The notes: generated by a model from the letters alone, not told the origin. A stretch of 64,000 nt of DNA from JBAZOO01 sp041648735 (GCA_041648735.1 JBAZOO010000019.1:7007-71006); one strand, 5' to 3'; positions 1 through 10,193 are shown, counted from the stretch's first letter. A program made the numbers and translations.

Positions 1-789
1 CAGACCGACGCCTCGATCAACCCCGGCAACAGCGGCGGGCCGCTGCTGAACCTGCGCGGCGAGATCATCGGCATCAACGAGTTCATCATCACCGGCAGCC
101 AGTTCAGCCGCGGCAACATCGGCATCGGCTTCGCCATCGCCAGCAACCTGGCCCGGCAGGTCGCCGAGGGCCTCATCGCCGAAGGGATCGTCGTCCGCCC
201 CTGGCTCGGCCTGGCCATGCAGCCGCTCACCGATGCGCTGAAGCAGCAGTTCAAGGTCAGGAACGGCATCCTCGTCAACGACGTCACCCGCGGCGACCCC
301 GCCGAAAAGGCCGGCCTCAAGCCCGGCGACGTGATCACCAAGGTCGGGCCGACCCCCGTCAACACCCCCCACGACCTCCAGTTCGCCGTGCTTGCCTACA
401 AGCCGGGCGACAAAATCCCCCTGACCCTCCGCCGCAACGGCAAGGAACTGACCATCCCCGTCGTCGCCCGCCGCCGCGACGCCCCCGGCGCCACCAGCGC
501 CACCACCACCGGCGGCGCCGCCGGGCAACTGGAAAAATGGGGGCTCTCCCTTGAGGAAACCAAAGAAGGGATTAGAGTAAAATCAGTTTCCCCTGGCACG
601 CCCGCGGCGGCCGCCGCCTTGCGGCGGGGCGACCGGATCCTGGAAGCCAACCGCCAGGCGGTCGCCACCCTCGACGAGCTGGCAACCATCCTCGCCGCCG
701 CCGCGAACGGCAGCGCGGTGCTCTACGTGGAGCGCAACGACCGCCGCTTCTTCGTCCCCATCTCCCTCCCTGGCACGCCGGAACCCTGA
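1..789 (+). CDS. DegP/HtrA-type serine protease, 3' part
   Basis: This is the C-terminal part of an HtrA (S1C) envelope serine protease; the N-terminus lies before the window and frame 1 is open from base 1. The catalytic serine is in GNSGGP (Ser codon at bases 31-33); His and Asp of the triad are upstream. A first PDZ domain covers about window residues 65-155 and a second, more divergent one about 175-262, joined by an Ala/Gly/Thr-rich linker. Two PDZ domains fit DegP/DegQ, which degrade or refold damaged periplasmic proteins. The gene ends 63 bases before a ferredoxin gene on the same strand, with no obvious functional link. Exact subclass and substrates cannot be read from this part. Confidence 0.93.
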   Translation, partial: QTDASINPGNSGGPLLNLRGEIIGINEFIITGSQFSRGNIGIGFAIASNLARQVAEGLIAEGIVVRPWLGLAMQPLTDALKQQFKVRNGILVNDVTRGDPAEKAGLKPGDVITKVGPTPVNTPHDLQFAVLAYKPGDKIPLTLRRNGKELTIPVVARRRDAPGATSATTTGGAAGQLEKWGLSLEETKEGIRVKSVSPGTPAAAAALRRGDRILEANRQAVATLDELATILAAAANGSAVLYVERNDRRFFVPISLPGTPEP

Positions 790-852
790 CGCCCCATCGT
801 TCGCCGTTCGCTGCCCGCCGGCCGATTCCCCGCCCTTTTTGAGAACCACCCG

Positions 853-1104
853 ATGAGCGACCAAAGCCCCAACCATCCCGCCCCGGCCAAGCCCTATCCG
901 GTCATCCATGCCGACGAATGCAAGGCCTGCGGCCGCTGCATCGCCGCCTGCCCGAAAAAGGTGCTCCGCTGGAAGGACGGCCTCAACCGGCGCGGCTGCA
1001 AGGCCGTCGAATACGTCGGCGACGGCTGCATCGGCTGCGCCCTCTGCTTCTACACCTGCCCCGAACCCTACACCCTCGAAATCCACAAGCCGGACAAGGG
1101 CTGA
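853..1104 (+). CDS. 2-oxoacid:ferredoxin oxidoreductase, delta (ferredoxin) subunit
   Basis: An 83-residue protein with two complete 4Fe-4S motifs: Cys23/26/29/33 (CKACGRCIAACP) and Cys59/62/65/69 (CIGCALCFYTCP). It lies directly before the alpha and beta-gamma subunits of a 2-oxoacid:ferredoxin oxidoreductase, so it should be the delta subunit that carries electrons from the thiamine diphosphate centre to free ferredoxin (KorD/VorD/PorD type). It has no signal peptide and is cytoplasmic. The order delta-alpha-beta-gamma is typical of Kor/Vor operons. Which 2-oxoacid is used (2-oxoglutarate or branched-chain) cannot be decided from this small subunit. Confidence 0.9.
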   Translation: MSDQSPNHPAPAKPYPVIHADECKACGRCIAACPKKVLRWKDGLNRRGCKAVEYVGDGCIGCALCFYTCPEPYTLEIHKPDKG

Positions 1105-1196
1105 CCGCGCCCCCGTCTCCAATCCCCCCGCCCGTCACGCCCGCCGCCACCCGCCGGCCGAGCCACGGAGCCCCTTCCACAACCAAGGTTTTTCCC

Positions 1197-2255
<1,059 letters not shown>

Positions 2256-2265
2256 GGCACCTGCC

Positions 2266-3678
2266 ATGACCGTCATCCGAACCCAGGGGCTCTACGAGGA
2301 ATTCACCCGCAAGGGCGGCCCCAACCTCCGCGCCACCCACTACTGCGCCGGCTGCGGCCACGGCATCCTCCACAAGCTCGTCGGCGAAGCCCTGGCCGAC
2401 TTCGGCCTCCAGGACCGCGCCATCTTCATCAGCCCCGTCGGCTGCGCCGTCTTCGGCTACTACTACATGGACTGCGGCAACGTCCAGGCCGCCCACGGCC
2501 GCGCCGCCGCCGTCGCCGCCGCCATCACCCGCACCCGCCCCGAGGCCGTGGCCATTTCCTACCAGGGCGACGGCGACCTCGCCTCCATCGGCCTCAACCA
2601 GACCCTCCAGGCCGCCAACCGCGGCGACCGCATGGCCATCCTCTTCGTCAACAACGCCACCTACGGCATGACCGGCGGCCAGCTCGCCCCCACCTCCCTC
2701 GTCGGCCAGAAGACCCTCACCTCCCCCGACGGCCGCGACCCGCTCACCGCCGGCTGGCCCCTCCACATGTGCGAACTGGTCAGCCAGCTCCAAGCCCCCG
2801 TCTACATCGAACGCGTCTCCGTCGCCGACGCCCCCCGCATCCGCCAGGCCCGCGCCGCCATCCGCAAGGCCCTCGAACTCCAGCGCGACGGCAAAGGCTT
2901 CGCCTTCGTCGAAATCCTCAGCCCCTGCCCCACCAACATGCACACCGACTCCCTCGCCTGCGCCGAATTCTTCAAGACCGAAATGGAGAAGGAGTTCCCC
3001 CTCGGCTGCCTCCGCGACCGCACCGCCGAAGCCGCCCCCCATCCCCCAGCCCCCGGCCGGCTCGACGCCACCCGCCTCTTCGCCGACACCGAGACGGCCG
3101 AAGCCGCCCAGCCCGACCCCAGCTTCGCCGAACGCCGCCTCAAGTTCTCCGGCTTCGGTGGCCAGGGCATCCTCCGCATGGGCGTCACCGTCGCCGCCGC
3201 CGCGCAACAGGACCGCCGCTTCGTCTCCTGGTTCCCCAGCTACGGCCCCGAACAGCGCGGCGGCGCCGCCTCCTGCGCCGTCGTCCTCAGCGGCCAGCCC
3301 GTCGGCTCCCCGGTGGTGGACGCGGCCGACGTGCTCGTCGCCTTCAACCAGGCCGCCCTCGAACGCTTCGCCCCCGAGACCCGCCCCGGCGGCGTCATCC
3401 TCCATGACGCCAGCGTCACCAACCCGCCCCCCATCCCCGCCGGCGTCCGCGTCGCCACCATCCCCGCCGTCGAACTGGCCGACCGCCTCGGCGTCCCCCA
3501 GGCCGCCAACACCGCCATGCTCGCCGGCCTTGCCGCCCTCGACGCCACCGGCCTGCCCGCCGACCGCATCCGCCAGGCCGTGCTCGCCAGCTTCGCCGCC
3601 AAGCCCGCCATCCAGGAAAAGAACCGCAAGGTCTACGACGAAACCCTGGCCTGGTGCCGCCAGAACTGGCCCGCCTGA
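2266..3678 (+). CDS. 2-oxoacid:ferredoxin oxidoreductase, fused beta-gamma subunit
   Basis: A 470-residue fusion. Residues 1 to about 265 are the thiamine diphosphate-binding beta subunit, with YCAGCGHGILHKL near residue 26, the diphosphate/Mg motif GDGDLASIG near residue 104 and its partner NNATYGMTGG. After a Pro/Ala-rich linker, residues from about 290 to the end are the gamma subunit (KFSGFGGQGILRMG, then SYGPEQRGG). These subunits are usually separate genes. The fusion fixes their stoichiometry and completes the delta-alpha-(beta-gamma) enzyme encoded from base 853. A GC-rich hairpin follows the stop. Substrate choice, 2-oxoglutarate or 2-oxoisovalerate, stays open. Confidence 0.92.
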   Translation: MTVIRTQGLYEEFTRKGGPNLRATHYCAGCGHGILHKLVGEALADFGLQDRAIFISPVGCAVFGYYYMDCGNVQAAHGRAAAVAAAITRTRPEAVAISYQGDGDLASIGLNQTLQAANRGDRMAILFVNNATYGMTGGQLAPTSLVGQKTLTSPDGRDPLTAGWPLHMCELVSQLQAPVYIERVSVADAPRIRQARAAIRKALELQRDGKGFAFVEILSPCPTNMHTDSLACAEFFKTEMEKEFPLGCLRDRTAEAAPHPPAPGRLDATRLFADTETAEAAQPDPSFAERRLKFSGFGGQGILRMGVTVAAAAQQDRRFVSWFPSYGPEQRGGAASCAVVLSGQPVGSPVVDAADVLVAFNQAALERFAPETRPGGVILHDASVTNPPPIPAGVRVATIPAVELADRLGVPQAANTAMLAGLAALDATGLPADRIRQAVLASFAAKPAIQEKNRKVYDETLAWCRQNWPA

Positions 3679-3701
3679 TCCCCTGGCCGCATCCGGAATC
3701 C

Positions 3702-3726
3702 GGCGGCTTGGCGCCCCAACCGCCGC
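3702..3726. terminator. possible bidirectional terminator hairpin
   Basis: An imperfect hairpin (GGCGGCTTGG, loop CGCC, CCAACCGCC with one bulged base) lies between the converging oxidoreductase operon and the slipin gene. There is no T-run, so this is a structure-and-position call only. Confidence 0.3.
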
Positions 3727-3797
3727 CACCCAGTCATTGCGTCACTGCGTCCCCCCGCCGGCCCCAGACTTGGAACCCGGCAGCGCCACCGGCGCGG

Positions 3798-4550
3798 TCA
3801 CCCCGGCTTCCGGCTCTTCACGAAGTAGTCGAAGAATTCGACCGGCAGCGGGAAGATGATGGTCGAATTCTTTTCCGCGGCGATTTCGGTCAGCGTCTGC
3901 AAATACCGGAGCTGGACCGACACCGGCTGCGGCGCCATCACATCGGCCGCGTCCTTCAGCTTCGCCGACGCCTGGAACTCGCCGTCCGCATGGATGACCT
4001 TGGCCCGCCGCTCACGCTCGGCTTCCGCCTGCTTCGCCAACGCCCGCTTCATCCCCTCCGGCAGATCCACATCCTTGACCTCCACCGCGCTCACCTTGAC
4101 CCCCCAAGGATCGGTGCGCTCATCAATGATCTTCTGGAGTTGCCGGTTGATCTTTTCCCGGCTCGACAGGAGGTCGTCCAACTCATGCTCGCCGAGGACC
4201 GAGCGCAGCGTCGTCTGCCCCATCTGCGATGTGGCGTAGAGGTAGTCTTCGACGGCGATAATCGCCTTGCCCGGCTCAAACACCTGGAAATACATGACGG
4301 CGTTGACCTTGACCGACACGTTGTCCTTGGTCACCACTTCCTGCGGTGGCACATCCAACGCCAAGGTGCGCAAGGAGACCTTGACCATCCGCTCGAACAG
4401 CGGGATGAGAATGATCAGGCCGGGGCCGCGCACGCCGACAAAGCGGCCCAGGCGGAACACCACCCCCCGTTCGTACTCCCGCAGCACGCGCACCGCGTTC
4501 GCCACGACGACAACCGCCAGCGCCAGGAAAACCACAAAAGCGATACCCAT
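3798..4550 (-). CDS. Slipin / SPFH (band 7) family membrane protein
   Basis: A 250-residue prokaryotic stomatin (slipin). One N-terminal membrane anchor (residues 2-25, MGIAFVVFLALAVVVV) is followed by the SPFH domain with YERGVVFRLGRFVGVRGPG and the conserved VDVPP-like segment LALDVPPQEVVTKDNVSV. A charged helix around residues 165-190 (KRALAKQAEAERERRAKV) fits the oligomerising coiled coil of the family. Slipins form membrane microdomain scaffolds and are commonly encoded beside NfeD, as here: the nfeD-like gene lies 42 bases upstream on the same strand. Length is typical. Function in this organism is known only by family. Confidence 0.93.
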   Translation of the reverse strand: MGIAFVVFLALAVVVVANAVRVLREYERGVVFRLGRFVGVRGPGLIILIPLFERMVKVSLRTLALDVPPQEVVTKDNVSVKVNAVMYFQVFEPGKAIIAVEDYLYATSQMGQTTLRSVLGEHELDDLLSSREKINRQLQKIIDERTDPWGVKVSAVEVKDVDLPEGMKRALAKQAEAERERRAKVIHADGEFQASAKLKDAADVMAPQPVSVQLRYLQTLTEIAAEKNSTIIFPLPVEFFDYFVKSRKPG

Positions 4551-4592
4551 GACCCAACCTCCTTCTCCATGCTCCCGCTTGGGCGGGACGGT

Positions 4593-4949
4593 TCACGAAC
4601 CACCTGGATCTTCTTCCACGGCCACGACCGTCAGCACCAGGCCGGCCACGGCGGTCACCTTCACCCGCCGGCCGGCGGGGATCTCCGTGCCCATGCCGGC
4701 GACGGCACTCCAGTGGCTGCCGGCCACAAAGACACTCCCCCCGCGGCGGGTCACCACGCTCCGGGCATCCCCCTCCTGGCCGACCAAGGCTTCGCCGCCA
4801 GTCGCCGGCTTCTGGAACTGCGACTTCAGGGAGAGCCCAATGCCAAGCGCGAACACCCCGCCCAGCACCATGGCGGCAGGAATGACAACCTGCAAAAAGA
4901 GGCACAGGTCCGGCTCGGACACGGTGGGCGGCAGGACGGCAAAAAACAT
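4593..4949 (-). CDS. NfeD-like protein with C-terminal OB fold
   Basis: A short NfeD-type protein of 118 residues. A membrane segment at about residues 14-38 (LFLQVVIPAAMVLGG) is followed by a C-terminal OB-fold domain with the family pattern ALVGQEGDARS ... IPAGRRVKVTAV. I use the ATG at 4949 because GGAGG lies eight bases upstream of it; an upstream reading of 80 more residues has no family similarity. It precedes the slipin gene, the classic nfeD-slipin pair, in which NfeD is thought to assist the SPFH scaffold. The long ClpP-like protease domain of larger NfeD proteins is absent. Confidence 0.85.
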   Translation of the reverse strand: MFFAVLPPTVSEPDLCLFLQVVIPAAMVLGGVFALGIGLSLKSQFQKPATGGEALVGQEGDARSVVTRRGGSVFVAGSHWSAVAGMGTEIPAGRRVKVTAVAGLVLTVVAVEEDPGGS

Positions 4950-5238
4950 GGATCCCAGCCTCCGGCAGTCAAAACGGTGTGGCGGCCTTCCCGGCAAGGA
5001 CAAACCTGATGGGGGAAACGCTCCCCAAAACCGCGGCGCCGCCCCGTTGGCCAGGTTGGCAGCCGTGACCCCGCCCGGCGGGTTGCCGACAACCAGGACT
5101 GTACCATGCCGGCCGCCGGACAACAAGCCCGCCCAGGGAGCCGGGAACCACTCCTTACACTGCCCGGCCTGGTTCCCCAAGCGCATCAAGGCAAGGAAAA
5201 CAAGACGGCCAAATCAAATGTGCGCAATTTGACGAACA

Positions 5239-6414
5239 CTACCCCAGGGGATGTGTTCTGTCAGTAAGGGGGAATGTGACAACACGACGGGACAGACTCG
5301 ATGCGTAGATGCCCTGGATCATCTCTTGGACAAGACGGGCATTGTACATGTTGGAGACCGGCTGCCGATCCTCCCTGATGGAGCATATGAGATCCCACGC
5401 TGCGAACCGGTTTGCCTCAAGAAAGAACCTGGCGTCTGGAACGTCCATCCGTCCGCAACGGGAGTAGTCCAGAGGCTCCGCTCCTGGAATGGAACGTTCC
5501 TCCATGATGGGAACTTCCTCATCGGATGAGGCATCCTCTATCGGACCCGCCCTCCGGCTGATACGCAGTTTCTCGACCGGATGGGATGGAAAATCCTTGA
5601 AGCGCATTGAGATCGCGCCTTTTGTTCCGACGACGCAAAGTCCCATGTTGACGATTCCGGTCTTTTTGACCATCTCGCCGCTTGAGAGTCCCCGTCTGCT
5701 CTCGAATATGCCGCGCACTCCGTTCGGGAAGTGGAAGCTGGCGAATATGCTGTCGCCAGCCGAAGGGCCTATTGGTTCGACAGTCTTCTCCTCCCTGTCC
5801 TTCCTGGCTATTGGACGGTTCTTCAGTGTGACATCGGCCATCACGTATTCGGGGGGGCCGAAGATAAAGGTCTGGAGGTCGAGGATGTGGGTGCCGAGTA
5901 CTATCATGTCCTCGCCACCGCCGCGGTGGTCGGATTTTCCGCGTCCGTAGGCGGTCAAAGGAGTCCCAATCTCTTCTGCCTCGATCATCTTCTTCATGGT
6001 CCGGAAGGAGAGGTCGTATCTGGCAGGATGAGCCATGCATATCTTGATATGTGCATGTTCGGCGATCCTCACGATCTCGTCCGCCTCCAGCAGATTGGCG
6101 GCCAAGGGCTTTTCACAGTAGATGTGGCAGCCTCTCTCGGCGGCGATCCTGATCTGGGAAAGATGTTCGTAGGGATGCCTGGAACACAATACGACGATGT
6201 CCGGTTTTTCCTTTTCCAGCATCTCGACATAGTCGGAGTAGTGCCGCCTGGCACCGGAGGAGTCTAGTTTCGCCGTCAGATTTTCCGTGTTCGAATCAAC
6301 ATGCGCGACCACGTCCACGTCTGGCAGTCCGCGGAATGCGACGTGCAGCCCGTGCCCGCCGAGCATCGGCTTCGATGTGTCCTTGATGATGGCGATTTTC
6401 CGGCGTTCGTTCAT
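5239..6414 (-). CDS. Gfo/Idh/MocA family oxidoreductase
   Basis: A 391-residue NAD(P)-dependent oxidoreductase of the glucose-fructose oxidoreductase/inositol dehydrogenase family. The Rossmann half starts at MNERRKIAIIKDT and contains the family Lys motif in IYCEKPLAAN; the C-terminal alpha/beta domain carries the GTHILDLQTFIFG helix. The start at 6414 has GGAG/AAAGG upstream, and its ATG overlaps the preceding gene's stop (ATGA), so it is translationally coupled to the MDR gene. It is the last gene of a six-gene operon. Base composition is clearly poorer in G+C than the backbone, the lowest of the cluster, which suggests transfer. The substrate is probably a sugar or cyclitol derivative, but this is unproven. 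Confidence 0.88.
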   Translation of the reverse strand: MNERRKIAIIKDTSKPMLGGHGLHVAFRGLPDVDVVAHVDSNTENLTAKLDSSGARRHYSDYVEMLEKEKPDIVVLCSRHPYEHLSQIRIAAERGCHIYCEKPLAANLLEADEIVRIAEHAHIKICMAHPARYDLSFRTMKKMIEAEEIGTPLTAYGRGKSDHRGGGEDMIVLGTHILDLQTFIFGPPEYVMADVTLKNRPIARKDREEKTVEPIGPSAGDSIFASFHFPNGVRGIFESRRGLSSGEMVKKTGIVNMGLCVVGTKGAISMRFKDFPSHPVEKLRISRRAGPIEDASSDEEVPIMEERSIPGAEPLDYSRCGRMDVPDARFFLEANRFAAWDLICSIREDRQPVSNMYNARLVQEMIQGIYASSLSRRVVTFPLTDRTHPLG

Positions 6415-7427
6415 CCGGCCTTTCTCCAGTCGAACACTGCACCCACGGGAAAGTCCGGATCCTCCGCCAAGGCGCGATAGACGGCGGGTGCCGCGCACGG
6501 GTCATACATCGCCGAGACGATGCGCGGCATGTCGAGCCGCCCATCGGCCATGAAATCCATCAGCGCGCGGGCGTCGTCCTTCCACGTCCACGAGCCGGGG
6601 CGGGATTCGCGTTCGGGGCGTGCGTCTGTGTGCGCGCCGATGATTTCGATACCGGGGCGGTGGACTTCCTGGTAATAGTCAATCGCGGTGTCCGAAACGC
6701 GGGTGCAGCCCAGCAGCGCGACGCGCCCGAACCGCGCGGCATAAGCCAGCGCCTGTTTCAGCGCGACGGACTGGCCGGTGACCTCGATGACCGCGTTGAC
6801 GCCGCCACGCGCCGCCGCTTTGACGTTTCTTATGCAATCCTTGTCGGCAGGGTCGAAGGCGTGGTGCGCGCCCAGGGAGAGCGCCAGTTTGCGCCGTTTT
6901 TCGTTCAAGTCCGTGGCGATGACCGGCGAGCCACCGGCGATGCGGCACAGCGCCAGCGCGAATACGCCCAATATCCCCATGCCGACCACCGCCGCGCTTT
7001 CGCCTATTTCCAGGCGCGTTTTCCTGAGTCCGTTGAGGGAAAAGCCCGCGATGACTGCAAATACGGCGTGTTCGGACGGAAGCGCATCATCGTCTATTTT
7101 CAACAAATGATCTTCCGTAATCTGGTTGTAATTGGAATGGACGCTTCCCCAATGCGTCAGCACGCGGTCGCCGGGTTTTACGGCGCGAACGTTCCTCCCG
7201 GCTTCCACGACGCGCCCCACGCCGCTGTATCCAAGATATTTGGGAAACTGTCCCGGTTTGGCGTCCGCCAGGTTTGGCAAATCCAGCAGGCAGGCGCGTT
7301 CCGTGCCCGCGCTGATCGCCGAAATCTCGTTTTCCACGAGCACGGCATCGTCCGCCAGTTTGGGGAGTGTGGCATCTTGGAGTTCCGCTTTGCCCACGGC
7401 GGTGAAGGCGATTATTTTCCTGTTCAT
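6411..7427 (-). CDS. MDR-family (zinc-type) alcohol dehydrogenase
   Basis: A 338-residue medium-chain dehydrogenase/reductase. It shows the GroES-like N-terminal half (LGYSGVGRVVEAGRNV, VKPGDRV) and the nucleotide-binding half (AAVVGMGILGVFAL, then VIEVTGQ). The four-Cys structural zinc lobe of classical ADHs is missing, as in BchC-like and sugar-oxidising relatives. ATG 7427 is preferred over ATG 7448 because AGGAAAG precedes it; the two starts share a near-identical stretch, a small local duplication. The gene is coupled by ATGA overlap to the Gfo/Idh/MocA gene. Together with the SDR and Qor-like genes it could carry out stepwise oxidation and reduction of one sugar substrate; the substrate is unknown. 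Confidence 0.85.
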   Translation of the reverse strand: MNRKIIAFTAVGKAELQDATLPKLADDAVLVENEISAISAGTERACLLDLPNLADAKPGQFPKYLGYSGVGRVVEAGRNVRAVKPGDRVLTHWGSVHSNYNQITEDHLLKIDDDALPSEHAVFAVIAGFSLNGLRKTRLEIGESAAVVGMGILGVFALALCRIAGGSPVIATDLNEKRRKLALSLGAHHAFDPADKDCIRNVKAAARGGVNAVIEVTGQSVALKQALAYAARFGRVALLGCTRVSDTAIDYYQEVHRPGIEIIGAHTDARPERESRPGSWTWKDDARALMDFMADGRLDMPRIVSAMYDPCAAPAVYRALAEDPDFPVGAVFDWRKAG

Positions 7428-7456
7428 ATGCGATTCTTTCCTGTTCATGGCGGTGG

Positions 7457-8200
7457 TCAATCCATGCCGCCGCAAAGGCGTCCGCCGTCGATCAAGTGGT
7501 TCGAGCCGGTGATGAACGCGGCTTTGTCGGAGCATAGATAGAGAATCAATTCCACGACTTCCCACGGTTCCGCGGCGCGGCCGAGGCGAGTTTTCATGTT
7601 TGCCATGCCCGGACGCGTCATCACCGGGCCGGGGGAGACGCAGCATGCCCGGACGCCGTGCGGCGCGCCGCAGAGGGCGAGGGATTTGGTCAGGCCGATG
7701 ATGCCGCTTTTGGCGGCGCTGTAATCGACCGCACCGGCACCGCCTTCCAAGCCGGTGACCGATCCCATGTTGAGGATCACGCCGCTTTTTTGTTGGATCA
7801 TGACGCCGAGGACCGCATGGCAGAAATAGACCGCTCCTTTGAGGTTCACATCCAGCCCCCAGTCGATCACCTCGATGGGCAATTCATGAAATGGTTCCTT
7901 GCGGCCGAAGATCCGCGTCGATGAACCTCCGGCGCAGTTGTGCATCACGTCCACGCGGCCGAATTTTTCAATTGCCCGCGACACGGCATCGCGCACTTGA
8001 TTGTAATCGCGCACATCGACTTGCAGCCCGAGCGCTTCGCCGCCGCCTCGCCGGATTTCCGCCGCCGCTGTTTCGACGGCCTCGGCGTTGACGTCGGTGA
8101 GCACGGCTTTTCCGCCTTCGGCGACGAATTTCTGCGCGGTGAGCAGCCCCATGCCGGAGGCGGCGCCGGTGATGATGGCGACTTTATCCTGGAATCTCAT
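7457..8200 (-). CDS. Short-chain dehydrogenase/reductase (SDR)
   Basis: A 247-residue classical SDR. It has the cofactor motif TGAASGMG (residues 11-18), NCAGG in the NNAG position, the catalytic Ser in NMGSVTG, and the Tyr-Lys pair in YSAAK. The acidic residue after beta-2 (LTDVN) favours NAD(H). The C-terminus ends with the usual ITGSNHLIDGG stretch. It lies 29 bases before the MDR gene and 10 bases after the quinone-oxidoreductase-like gene on the same strand, so it is part of the same operon. Probably a polyol or sugar dehydrogenase by context. Confidence 0.92.
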   Translation of the reverse strand: MRFQDKVAIITGAASGMGLLTAQKFVAEGGKAVLTDVNAEAVETAAAEIRRGGGEALGLQVDVRDYNQVRDAVSRAIEKFGRVDVMHNCAGGSSTRIFGRKEPFHELPIEVIDWGLDVNLKGAVYFCHAVLGVMIQQKSGVILNMGSVTGLEGGAGAVDYSAAKSGIIGLTKSLALCGAPHGVRACCVSPGPVMTRPGMANMKTRLGRAAEPWEVVELILYLCSDKAAFITGSNHLIDGGRLCGGMD

Positions 8201-8210
8201 GGTTGTTCCT

Positions 8211-9170
8211 TCAGCGCGGTATGGTCAGAACGACCTTCCCGAGGTTTTCATTGCGTTCGAGGATCGCGTGCGCCTCTTCCGCGCGCGTGACCGGCAGGAT
8301 TTCGTGCAGAATGGAGCGGACGCGGCCCGTTGAAAAATCATTCCAAAACCGGCTTTCCAAACCGGCCAGGATTTCCGCCTTCGTTTTGTTCGCGCGGCTG
8401 CGCAGCGTGCTGCCGATGAGCCGGACGCCGCGCCGGAAGAAGTCGCCCATGTCGAGGTTCGTCGGCGCACCGCCCAGAGTGGCGATGACGATCCATCGGC
8501 AGCCGCGCGCGACGGTTTGAAGGCAGCGGCCCAGATCGGGACCGGCGACGCAATCCATCGCGACGTTCACGGGATGCCGCGCCAGGACGGCGGCGACGTC
8601 CTCCTTTTTGTGATTGATGACGACATCCGCGCCGAGCCGGCGGACGAATTCCGCCTTTTCCTCCGAGCCGACGGTGGTGACGACCTTCGCTCCGAACGCC
8701 TTCGCGAGCTGGATCGCGGCCATGCCGAGACCGCTCGCGCCGGCTTGAATGAAGACCGTTTCGTCCCTTTTCATTTCTCCTTCGATGAGGAGATTCAAAT
8801 AGGACGTGGCGAAGGCCTCGGGAATGGCGGCGGCTTCTTCCATCGACAAGCCTTGCGGGACGGGCAAAATCAAATCCTCCGGAACAGCGACGCGCTCGGC
8901 ATAGCCGCCGCCTCCGAGCAGCGCGCAAACCTTGTCGCCGACGCGAAAGCGGCTTCCGGCGGGCGAGTGCGAGATCACGCCGGCGACCTCGAGGCCCATC
9001 CAATCCGGCCAGCCGGGCGGCGGCGGATAATGTCCGGCGCGCTGCATCAGGTCGGCGCGGTTGAGCGCCGTCGCGTGGATGTCGATGAGCAGCTCCCCAT
9101 CCTTCGGCTGTGGGTCGGGGACCTGGCTCCAGACCAGGTTTTTGTTTTCCTTTATAAGAATGGCATGCAT
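8211..9170 (-). CDS. Quinone oxidoreductase-like MDR protein
   Basis: A 319-residue NADPH:quinone-reductase/PIG3-type MDR protein without zinc ligands. Evidence: NRADLMQRAGHYPPPPG near residue 38, GLEVAGVI, and the NADPH-binding IQAGASGLGMAAIQLAKAFG. Family members reduce quinones or enones with NADPH and act as homodimers in the cytoplasm. It is separated by one base from the upstream Gfo/Idh/MocA gene and by 10 bases from the SDR gene, so it belongs to the operon. Its role in an otherwise sugar-dehydrogenase-like cluster is not evident. Confidence 0.9.
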   Translation of the reverse strand: MHAILIKENKNLVWSQVPDPQPKDGELLIDIHATALNRADLMQRAGHYPPPPGWPDWMGLEVAGVISHSPAGSRFRVGDKVCALLGGGGYAERVAVPEDLILPVPQGLSMEEAAAIPEAFATSYLNLLIEGEMKRDETVFIQAGASGLGMAAIQLAKAFGAKVVTTVGSEEKAEFVRRLGADVVINHKKEDVAAVLARHPVNVAMDCVAGPDLGRCLQTVARGCRWIVIATLGGAPTNLDMGDFFRRGVRLIGSTLRSRANKTKAEILAGLESRFWNDFSTGRVRSILHEILPVTRAEEAHAILERNENLGKVVLTIPR

Positions 9171-9171
9171 G

Positions 9172-10191
9172 TCAGCTCTCCCAATTCGTGTAGCCCGAGG
9201 CCGCTAAAACGACTTCCTGAACCAGATAGTCATGTTCATAAGCATAGGGATTTTTAATTTCGCCGCGGATGATCCTCGCCAGCTCCTGCAATTGATCCTC
9301 ATAGCGATCCTGCGTGACGCCGAGATCGACCGCGTGCGTGCCGGCGGGATAATGTTCGTTCCCTTCAAGCAGCGTCAATCGCACCTGCAACGGTTTGCCG
9401 TCGAAACGCTCCAGCGGACTCAATTCGATCGTGCCTTGGGTTCCGCAGATTTTAAGACTCCGGCGGTTCAGGCCGTCAACCTCCAGGCTGCAGGCCCGCA
9501 GGGTCACGGTCGCATGGGGATATTCCAAAATCGTCACGCAGTTGTTTTTTACGCTCGCCTCATGGCCGGGAGCGGATTTCAGAAACGGCGTGATTTTTTC
9601 CGGCCGCCCCATCATCGAGACAACGAAATCGATGAGATGGCATCCCAGATTGAACATGATGCCGCCTTGGAAATGGGAGAGATATTTTTGATAAGCCTCG
9701 CCTCCGTAGTTGTGGCTCATGCCGGCCTGGATTTCAAAGATGCCGCCGAGCCAGTTTTCACGAACCGCCTTTTTGCAGAACTGCATGGCGGGGTTGTTGC
9801 GGAACATGTAGCCCATCTGCAGCGGAAGATCGCGCTCTCTGCAGCCGTCGAGCAGTTGTTTGAATAAGGTGAGATTCTCCCCGCCGGGTTTGTCCAGGTG
9901 CATCGGCAGGCCGCGCTCCAGGCAACGGAGAGCGGCGGGCACCAGATCGGCGTTGGGCGTTTCCACCACGACCGCCTCAAGCCCCGGACAACGAAGCAAC
10001 TCTTCCTCGCTTTTCCACGTCAAGCCTTCATAAGGCTGCAAATTCTCCCCGGCGAACCGGGCGGCGCGGGTGTTCCGGTCGTCCACCACCCCGACGATTT
10101 CATAGACCTCGGAGAGGCGGCGAAGCGCGGTCATCTTCGCCCCCGCGTGTTCGTGGCAGATGCCGATCTGGCCGATTTTGATTCTTTTCAT
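9172..10191 (-). CDS. Gfo/Idh/MocA family oxidoreductase
   Basis: A 339-residue member of the family. The Rossmann start MKRIKIGQIGICHEHAG lacks the usual G-x-G-x-x-G spacing but aligns with divergent PVC-type members. The EKP motif is MHLDKPGGE, and the C-terminal sheet contains MFNLGCHLIDFVVSMMG, a common signature of this subgroup. It is 2 bases from the upstream paralogue and 1 base from the downstream Qor-like gene. Such paralogues are abundant in Lentisphaerota and Verrucomicrobiota, where they act on sugars and sugar acids. The substrate is unassigned. Confidence 0.88.
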   Translation of the reverse strand: MKRIKIGQIGICHEHAGAKMTALRRLSEVYEIVGVVDDRNTRAARFAGENLQPYEGLTWKSEEELLRCPGLEAVVVETPNADLVPAALRCLERGLPMHLDKPGGENLTLFKQLLDGCRERDLPLQMGYMFRNNPAMQFCKKAVRENWLGGIFEIQAGMSHNYGGEAYQKYLSHFQGGIMFNLGCHLIDFVVSMMGRPEKITPFLKSAPGHEASVKNNCVTILEYPHATVTLRACSLEVDGLNRRSLKICGTQGTIELSPLERFDGKPLQVRLTLLEGNEHYPAGTHAVDLGVTQDRYEDQLQELARIIRGEIKNPYAYEHDYLVQEVVLAASGYTNWES

Positions 10192-10193
10192 CC

